64,000 nt of DNA from DATBSK01 sp964501785. Its GTDB lineage: Bacteria; Actinomycetota; Acidimicrobiia; IMCC26256; PALSA-555. A program made the translations under genes and the position numbers. The notes under the pieces are model-generated. The model was not told the origin of the DNA. It did no database searches and saw only the letters and a program-made list of their open reading frames with translations. Where the stretch lies: contig CAZCUD010000008.1 in the NCBI GenBank assembly GCA_964501785.1, forward strand, positions 1 to 64,000. The letters are read 5' to 3'. Positions 57,683-64,000 of this stretch are shown in pieces (the first letter of the stretch is position 1; each line of letters begins with the position of its first letter).

Positions 57683-60228
57683 GCGTCGTCGGGCGCCGCG
57701 AGCTCGACCTCGACCGCGAACGCGTCCGCCGCTGCCACCTCGACCGTCGCGGCGCGAGCGGCCTCTCGCACGTCGTCGAGCGCGGCCTCCAGTGCGGCGA
57801 CCCGCTCCGGCACGTCGCGCACGACGAGACGCTCGACCTCGGTGCGCAGCGACCGCTGCTGCTCGGTCTTCGCCTTGCGCACGGCACCCACGACGTCGCT
57901 CGCGACGCGGAACACGTCCGGGTCTCCGGTGCGACCGTCGAGGACGTCACGGGCGGGCCACGCGGCTCGGTGCACCGAGCCGTCGCGCCACCACGACCAG
58001 ACCTCCTCGGTGACGAACGGCAGGTGCGGCGCGAAGAGCCGCAGCACTGCGTCGAGGGCCAGGCGCAGCGTCGTGCGGGCCGAGTCGGCGTCGGCGCGGT
58101 CGGCGTCTCCGTCTCCGTACGCGCGCTGCTTGACGAGCTCGACGTAGTCATCGCAGAACCCCCAGAAGAACCGCTCGGTGCGCTCGAGCGTCCGCGCGTA
58201 GTCGTAGGCGTCGAACGCCGTGGTGGCGTCGTCGATCAGACCGGCGAGCTCTGCGAGCAGGGCGCGGTCGAGGGGTGCGGTGACTGCGCCGTCGTCCGTC
58301 GCGTCACCGGCGACGCCGAGGACGAACTTCGAAGCGTTCAGGATCTTGATCGCCAGCCGACGGCCGACCTTCATCTGCCCTTCGTCGAACGACGTGTCGG
58401 TGCCGGGTCGACCGGAGGCAGCCCAGTACCGAACCGCGTCGGAGCTGTACTGCTCGAGCAACGCCATCGGCGTCACGACGTTGCCCTTCGACTTCGACAT
58501 CTTCTTACGGTCGGGATCGAGCACCCAGCCGGAGAGCGCGGCATGCGACCACGGCAGCGAGTCGAACTCGAGCTGGGAGCGAAGCACGGTCGCGAACAAC
58601 CACGTGCGGATGATGTCGTGCGCCTGCGGCCGCAGGTCCATCGGGAACGTCACGTCGAAGCGCGCGGGGTCCTCGTCCCACCCACAGGCGATCTGAGGGG
58701 TGAGCGACGACGTCGCCCACGTGTCCATCACGTCGGGATCGCCGGCGAACCCGTTGGGCTTCCCACGGTGCTGCTCCGTGTAGCCGTCGGGGACGTCGCT
58801 CGACGGGTCGATGGGGAGCCGGTCCTCGGACGGGACGAGCGGCTCGTCGAAGAGCGGGAGGCCGTCCCCGTCGAGCCGGTACCAGACCGGGAAGGGGACG
58901 CCGAAGAAGCGCTGCCGGCTGATGAGCCAGTCGCCGTTGAGCCCCTCCACCCAGGAGTCGAAGCGCGCTCGCATGTACTCGGGGTGCCAGGCGAGCTCCT
59001 GGCCACGCGAGAGGAGGCCCTCCCGGAGCTGCTCGTCGTTCGCGCCGTTGCGGATGTACCACTGGCGCGTCGTGACGATCTCGAGCGGCCGGTCGCCACG
59101 CTCGTAGAACTTCACGGGGTGCGTGATCGGCTTCGGCTCGCCGACGAGATCACCCGACTCGCGCAGCATCTCGACGATCTCACGCTGGGCCTGCTTGATC
59201 GTCTTGCCCGAGAGACGCTCCCAGTGCGCGCGCCCGGCGTCCGACAGGTCGACGCCGTCGGGCGGCGCCTCGCGCACCCGGCCGTTCCAGTCGACGATCG
59301 ATCGCGTCGGCAGGCGGAGCTCGCGCCACCACGTCACGTCCGTCGTGTCACCGAACGTGCAGATCATGGCGATGCCCGATCCCTTCTCGGGATCCGCGAG
59401 GGGGTGGGCGAGCACGGGCACCTCGACGTCGAACAGCGGCGTGCGGACCGTCGTGTCGAAGCGAGGCCGGTAGCGGTCGTCGTCGGGGTGCGCGACCAGC
59501 GCGACGCAGGCCGGGATCAGCTCGGGGCGCGTGGTCTCGATCACGACCTCGCCGTCGGGCGCTCGGAAGCGCACCGCGTGGTACGCACCGGGCATCTCGC
59601 GGTCCTCGAGCTCGGCCTGCGCGACCGCGGTGCGGTAGTCGACGTCCCAGAGCGTCGGCGCTTCCGCCGAGTACGCCTCTCCTCGGGCGAGGTTGCGCAG
59701 GAACGCCCGCTGCGACGCTCGCCGCGCCTGCTCACCGATCGTCGTGTACTTGAGCGACCAGTCGACCGAGAGCCCGAGGCGCCGCCACACCTCCTCGAAC
59801 TTCTGCTCGTCCTCCTCGACGAGGCGCTCGCAGAGCTCGACGAAGTTGGGACGCGAGACGGCGACGGCCTGCTTCGGCGGGTCGGGCGGCGGCTCGAAGC
59901 CGGGGTCGTACGGGAGCGACGGATCGCAGCGCACGCCGTAGTAGTTCTGCACCCGGCGCTCGGTGGGCAGGCCGTTGTCGTCCCAGCCCATCGGGTAGAA
60001 GACCGACTTGCCCCGCATGCGGTGGAAGCGAGCGACCGCGTCGGTGTGCGTGTACGAGAAGACGTGACCGATGTGCAGCGATCCGCTGACCGTCGGTGGG
60101 GGCGTGTCGACCGAGTACACCTCGTCGCGCGTGCCCGCTCCCGGGTAGGAGTACGTCCCGTCGGCCTCCCACCGGACCGACCACTTCTCCTCCAGCCCGT
60201 CGAGCGAAGGCTTCTCCGGCACCGCCAT
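57679..60228 (-). CDS. valS: Valyl-tRNA synthetase
   Basis: An 849-aa class I synthetase. The HIGH motif is in 'PPTVSGSLHIGHVFSYTHTD' (about 43-62), the CP1 editing domain spans roughly 190-360, and KMSKS is 'DRKKMSKSKGNVVTP' (about 565). A C-terminal coiled region ('ERVAALEAALDDVREAARAA') is short. ATG 60228 follows TAGACT by 6 nt, so the mRNA is probably leaderless. Confidence 0.96.
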   Translation of the reverse strand: MAVPEKPSLDGLEEKWSVRWEADGTYSYPGAGTRDEVYSVDTPPPTVSGSLHIGHVFSYTHTDAVARFHRMRGKSVFYPMGWDDNGLPTERRVQNYYGVRCDPSLPYDPGFEPPPDPPKQAVAVSRPNFVELCERLVEEDEQKFEEVWRRLGLSVDWSLKYTTIGEQARRASQRAFLRNLARGEAYSAEAPTLWDVDYRTAVAQAELEDREMPGAYHAVRFRAPDGEVVIETTRPELIPACVALVAHPDDDRYRPRFDTTVRTPLFDVEVPVLAHPLADPEKGSGIAMICTFGDTTDVTWWRELRLPTRSIVDWNGRVREAPPDGVDLSDAGRAHWERLSGKTIKQAQREIVEMLRESGDLVGEPKPITHPVKFYERGDRPLEIVTTRQWYIRNGANDEQLREGLLSRGQELAWHPEYMRARFDSWVEGLNGDWLISRQRFFGVPFPVWYRLDGDGLPLFDEPLVPSEDRLPIDPSSDVPDGYTEQHRGKPNGFAGDPDVMDTWATSSLTPQIACGWDEDPARFDVTFPMDLRPQAHDIIRTWLFATVLRSQLEFDSLPWSHAALSGWVLDPDRKKMSKSKGNVVTPMALLEQYSSDAVRYWAASGRPGTDTSFDEGQMKVGRRLAIKILNASKFVLGVAGDATDDGAVTAPLDRALLAELAGLIDDATTAFDAYDYARTLERTERFFWGFCDDYVELVKQRAYGDGDADRADADSARTTLRLALDAVLRLFAPHLPFVTEEVWSWWRDGSVHRAAWPARDVLDGRTGDPDVFRVASDVVGAVRKAKTEQQRSLRTEVERLVVRDVPERVAALEAALDDVREAARAATVEVAAADAFAVEVELAAPDDA

Positions 60229-60234
60229 CCCCGG

Positions 60235-60240
60235 AGTCTA
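60235..60240 (-). promoter_or_regulatory. -10 box of valS (leaderless type)
   Basis: TAGACT on the minus strand with 6 nt to ATG 60228. A TTGAGC lies only 15 nt further upstream, too close for a standard -35. Confidence 0.42.
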
Positions 60241-60257
60241 CGAACGGGGAGCGGGGC

Positions 60258-61511
<1,254 letters not shown>

Positions 61512-61545
61512 GACGTCGCCCTCCCCCTGCGGTCGCTCGGTCGCC

Positions 61546-62181
61546 CTAGCTGACGCCGGCCGCCGAGGCGACGGCGGCGAGCTCGCGGTTGGTGATCACC
61601 TCGTCGATGATGCCGTACTCACGACCTTCGGGCGCGCTCATGATGAAGTCGCGATCGGTGTCGTGGGCGATCTTGGTCACGTCCTGGCCGGTGTGGTGCG
61701 CGAGGAGCTGATCGAGCAGCTCGCGCATCCGGATGATCTCCTTGGCCTGGATCTCGATGTCGACCGCCTGGCCCGACGCTCCACCGTGCGGCTGGTGGAT
61801 CAGGATCCGGGCGTGCGGGAGGGCGAAGCGCTTGCCCGGGGTGCCCGCGGCCAGCAGGACCGCCGCCGCCGACGCGGCCTGTCCGACGCAGATCGTCTGC
61901 ACGTCGGGCTTGATGTACTGCATCGTGTCGTAGATCGCGAAGAGCCCGGTGATCTCGCCGCCCGGCGAGTTGATGTAGATCGAGATGTCCTTGTCGGGGT
62001 CTTCGGACTCGAGGTGCAAGAGCTGCGCGATCAGCAGGTTGGACACCGCGTCGTCGATCGGGGTGCCCAGGAAGATGATGCGCTCCTTGAGCAGGCGCGA
62101 GTAGATGTCGAACGCGCGCTCGCCTCGGTTGGTCTGCTCGATGACGGTCGGGACGAGGTAGTTGCGAATCGGTTCGCTCAC
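61546..62181 (-). CDS. clpP: ATP-dependent Clp protease proteolytic subunit
   Basis: A 211-aa serine protease subunit. Catalytic Ser lies in 'CVGQAASAAAVLLAAG' and His in 'ILIHQPHGGASGQA'; the Asp is in 'TDRDFIMSAPEGREYGIIDE'. GTG 62181 overlaps the tig stop by 4 nt. Actinobacteria usually have two clpP genes in tandem; only one is here, so a second copy should lie elsewhere or be absent. Confidence 0.96.
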   Translation of the reverse strand: MSEPIRNYLVPTVIEQTNRGERAFDIYSRLLKERIIFLGTPIDDAVSNLLIAQLLHLESEDPDKDISIYINSPGGEITGLFAIYDTMQYIKPDVQTICVGQAASAAAVLLAAGTPGKRFALPHARILIHQPHGGASGQAVDIEIQAKEIIRMRELLDQLLAHHTGQDVTKIAHDTDRDFIMSAPEGREYGIIDEVITNRELAAVASAAGVS

Positions 62182-63587
62182 GACTGCTCCTGCGGTTCCT
62201 CTGCGCTCTTCGTGTCGGTGGGTTCGGGAGGTTGTTCGGCGTCGTCGGGGGTCGGGTCGCCCGCCGGCAAGACCAGGTCGACGGGGTCTCCCGACTCGTC
62301 GACGACGTTGGCGTGCTCGACGAGGTGCTCGAGCGCCTTGCCCCGGGCGATCTCCGATCGTACCGCCTCCAAGGCGCCGCGCTGTTCGAGATCTCGCCGC
62401 ACCTTCGCGGGCTTCTCCTCCAGCCGCTCGGCGAGACGCACGATCTCCGCGTCGACCTCCTCGTCGCTGGGGACGATCGACTCCTGGGCCACGACGGCCC
62501 GCAGCGCGAGGTCGGCCTTGACCGCGCGGGTCGCGCCCTCGCGGACGTTGGCGACGAACGTCTCCTGGTCCTGACCGGTCACCTGGAGGTACTGGGCGAT
62601 GTCGATCCCCTGGGGCTGGAGCCGATGGTGCAGGTCGTGGAGCCGTCGCTCCATCTCCTGCGAGACGAGCGCGTCGGGCGGGTCGAGCTCGACGAGCTCG
62701 GCGGCCGCCTCGAGCACCTTGTCGCGCACGAAGAGCTGGGCCTGCACCTTCGAGTACATCTCGAGGCGCGTGCGAGCGTCGTCGCGCAGCTCCGCGATCG
62801 TGTCGAACTCGCTCACCTCCGACGCCCACTCGTCGTCGGCGTCGGGGAGCACCTTGCGCTTCGCGGCCTTGACGAGCACCTGGAAGGTGACGTCCTCGCC
62901 TGCCCGGTCGCCGAAGCGCTCCGGGAGCGCGTCGTTGAACTTCAGGATGTCGCCGGCGCGCGCGCCGCGCAGCTCCGCGTCGAGGCGCGGCACCAGGGTC
63001 TCGGAGCCGACCTCGTAGAGGTAGTCGGTGGCGCTCAGCGCGTCGATCACCTCGTCGTGGACCGAGCCCTTGATGTCGATCTGGGCGTAGTCGCCGTCGC
63101 CGAGCGTGCCGTCGGAGTCCTCGAGATCGGCGAAGCGCTCCCGGAGCGCGTCGACCTGGGCGTCGACCGCCTCGTCGTCGACCGCAGGGCTCGGGATCTC
63201 GATCGTGAGGTCGTCGTAGCCCGAGATCGTGACGATCGGGCGCACCTCGACCACGGCGTCGAACTCGACGTCGCCGTCGTCCTCACCGGCGGTGAGGTCG
63301 ATCTCGGGGGCCGCGATCACGTCGATGTCCTCTGCCGCGACCGCCTCCGCGTAGTAGTCGGGCAGCGAGTCACGCAGCGCCTGCTCACGCGCGACGCCCG
63401 GGCCGAGTCGGGCCTCGAGGAGCTGGCGGGGCGCCTTGCCGGGACGGAAGCCCGGGATCTTGACCTCGCGAGCGAGCTTGCGGAAGGCGGCATCGACGGC
63501 CTTCTCGAAGTCGGCCGCGGGCACCGCCACCTTCAAGCGGACCTTGTTGCCCTCGAGCGACTCGACGGAGGTCGACAGCGGCGACAT
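62178..63587 (-). CDS. tig: Trigger factor
   Basis: A 469-aa ribosome-associated chaperone. The ribosome-binding signature is 'KIPGFRPGKAPRQLLEARLG' (about 43-62). The PPIase domain (about 155-240) and the helical C-terminal arms follow ('ELDPPDALVSQEMERRLHDL'). An acidic/Pro-rich tail of about 35 residues ends the protein. ATG 63587 is preferred to an in-frame GTG/ATG further upstream. First gene of the tig-clpP-clpX run. Confidence 0.95.
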   Translation of the reverse strand: MSPLSTSVESLEGNKVRLKVAVPAADFEKAVDAAFRKLAREVKIPGFRPGKAPRQLLEARLGPGVAREQALRDSLPDYYAEAVAAEDIDVIAAPEIDLTAGEDDGDVEFDAVVEVRPIVTISGYDDLTIEIPSPAVDDEAVDAQVDALRERFADLEDSDGTLGDGDYAQIDIKGSVHDEVIDALSATDYLYEVGSETLVPRLDAELRGARAGDILKFNDALPERFGDRAGEDVTFQVLVKAAKRKVLPDADDEWASEVSEFDTIAELRDDARTRLEMYSKVQAQLFVRDKVLEAAAELVELDPPDALVSQEMERRLHDLHHRLQPQGIDIAQYLQVTGQDQETFVANVREGATRAVKADLALRAVVAQESIVPSDEEVDAEIVRLAERLEEKPAKVRRDLEQRGALEAVRSEIARGKALEHLVEHANVVDESGDPVDLVLPAGDPTPDDAEQPPEPTDTKSAEEPQEQS

Positions 63588-63657
63588 AGCGGGACAGGCA
63601 TCGTAACCGTCGGGTGCCGCCGTCCTTCGCATGGCGGCGCGGGGGCGCCGCCCGGGG

Positions 63658-63930
63658 TCAGGTGCCGAGCACCTTCGCCTTCGCCGCCGCGAACTCCTCG
63701 TCGCTCAGCGCGCCCGACTGGTGGAGCTGCGCGAGGCGCTCGAGCTCCGCCGTGGAGTCACCGCCGGCCGCGGGTGCCGGTGCCGGCGCCGGGTCGGCGG
63801 CCGGCGCGGGCTGTGCCCCTTCGGCCTCGTTCGCCGCGTGACGCTTGCCCGCGTTGTAGGCGATCCCAGCGGTCGCCGCGCCTGCGGCGACCCTCATCAC
63901 CGGACGGCGCCGGCGCATGAACAGACCCAT
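63658..63930 (-). CDS. SHOCT-domain protein
   Basis: A 90-aa small protein. The basic N-terminus 'MGLFMRRRRPVMRVAAGAAT' may be membrane-associating, an Ala/Pro-rich linker follows, and the C-terminal 30 residues ('ELERLAQLHQSGALSDEEFA') form a SHOCT domain, a short helical module of unknown role often at protein C-termini. It is 70 nt upstream of tig. Downstream of its start (63931-64000) nothing certain is seen. Confidence 0.8.
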   Translation of the reverse strand: MGLFMRRRRPVMRVAAGAATAGIAYNAGKRHAANEAEGAQPAPAADPAPAPAPAAGGDSTAELERLAQLHQSGALSDEEFAAAKAKVLGT

Positions 63931-64000
63931 GTCGTGCTCCTCTCGCGTTCCTGTCGTCGTTCTCGTGTCGTGCTCAGCCCGTGAAGGTCGGCTCGGGCAC

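Noticed and set aside
63974..64000. End of a further minus-strand gene (8 codons before TGA)
   Set aside because: Too short to support; it could be chance in a GC-rich sequence.

Overview
The window is a very GC-rich chromosomal segment of an actinobacterium. The pointers are: the rne-rplU-rpmA-obg-proB-proA order preceded by two radical-SAM-linked genes; a BldD-type regulator carrying the c-di-GMP signature; an HrcA/CIRCE heat-shock module; an RskA-type anti-sigma factor with its ECF sigma factor; and many TANNNT boxes 6-7 nt before ATG/GTG codons, as expected for leaderless mRNAs. Gene content and order suggest an Acidimicrobiia-like lineage; this is inference, since no rRNA is present. Nearly all genes lie on the minus strand and the region is mostly housekeeping.

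Layout. 1-5.1 kb: cytochrome c oxidase operon (ctaC, ctaD, ctaE, subunit IV, CtaG-like). 5.3-9.0 kb: era, CNNM/CorC-like protein, ybeY and phoH, overlapping by 4 nt each. 9.1-12.7 kb: bldD-like regulator, rsmE, dnaJ, hrcA with a CIRCE operator. 12.7-14.4 kb: KhtTU-like K+/H+ antiporter pair. 14.5-17.0 kb: hemW, anti-sigma, ECF sigma. 17.1-18.7 kb (plus): acyl-CoA dehydrogenase and a coupled unknown gene. 18.7-25.2 kb: lepA, rpsT (plus), holA, folP-like, comEC (no nuclease domain), comEA. 25.3-28.2 kb: leuS.

28.25-31.0 kb is the accessory island: tRNA-Ala(GGC) followed directly by two overlapping, homologous LAGLIDADG endonuclease genes with C-terminal zinc motifs, a DUF5519-like gene behind a MerR-type promoter, and an unknown 436-aa protein. 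The frame of the first endonuclease runs without a stop through the whole tRNA gene, and its motif helix appears to start in codons lying at the tRNA 3' end. This is the strongest candidate for an unusual arrangement in the window.

31.1-35.7 kb: divergent hisH/hisF-like pair, rsfS, nadD, ACT-domain protein, photolyase. 35.7-38.1 kb: MoxR ATPase with a CoxE-type VWA protein. 38.2-47.6 kb: proA, proB, obg, rpmA, rplU, rne and the two radical-SAM-linked genes. 47.6-47.9 kb: a structured non-coding stretch. 47.9-55.8 kb: the rod-shape cluster mreB-mreC-mreD-(amidohydrolase)-mrdA-rodA, with an operator-like palindrome in the mreB promoter. 55.9-63.9 kb: ndk, folC, valS, clpX, clpP, tig and a SHOCT protein.

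Functionally the window joins respiration, ribosome biogenesis and rRNA processing (era, ybeY, rsmE, obg, rsfS, lepA, rne), proteostasis (hrcA-dnaJ, tig-clpP-clpX), DNA uptake/replication (comEA, comEC, holA), cell shape and proline synthesis. Non-coding signals of note are a dispersed 69-bp palindromic repeat found twice with compensatory changes, a 58-bp hairpin between proB and proA, and the structured 47.6-kb intergenic element.
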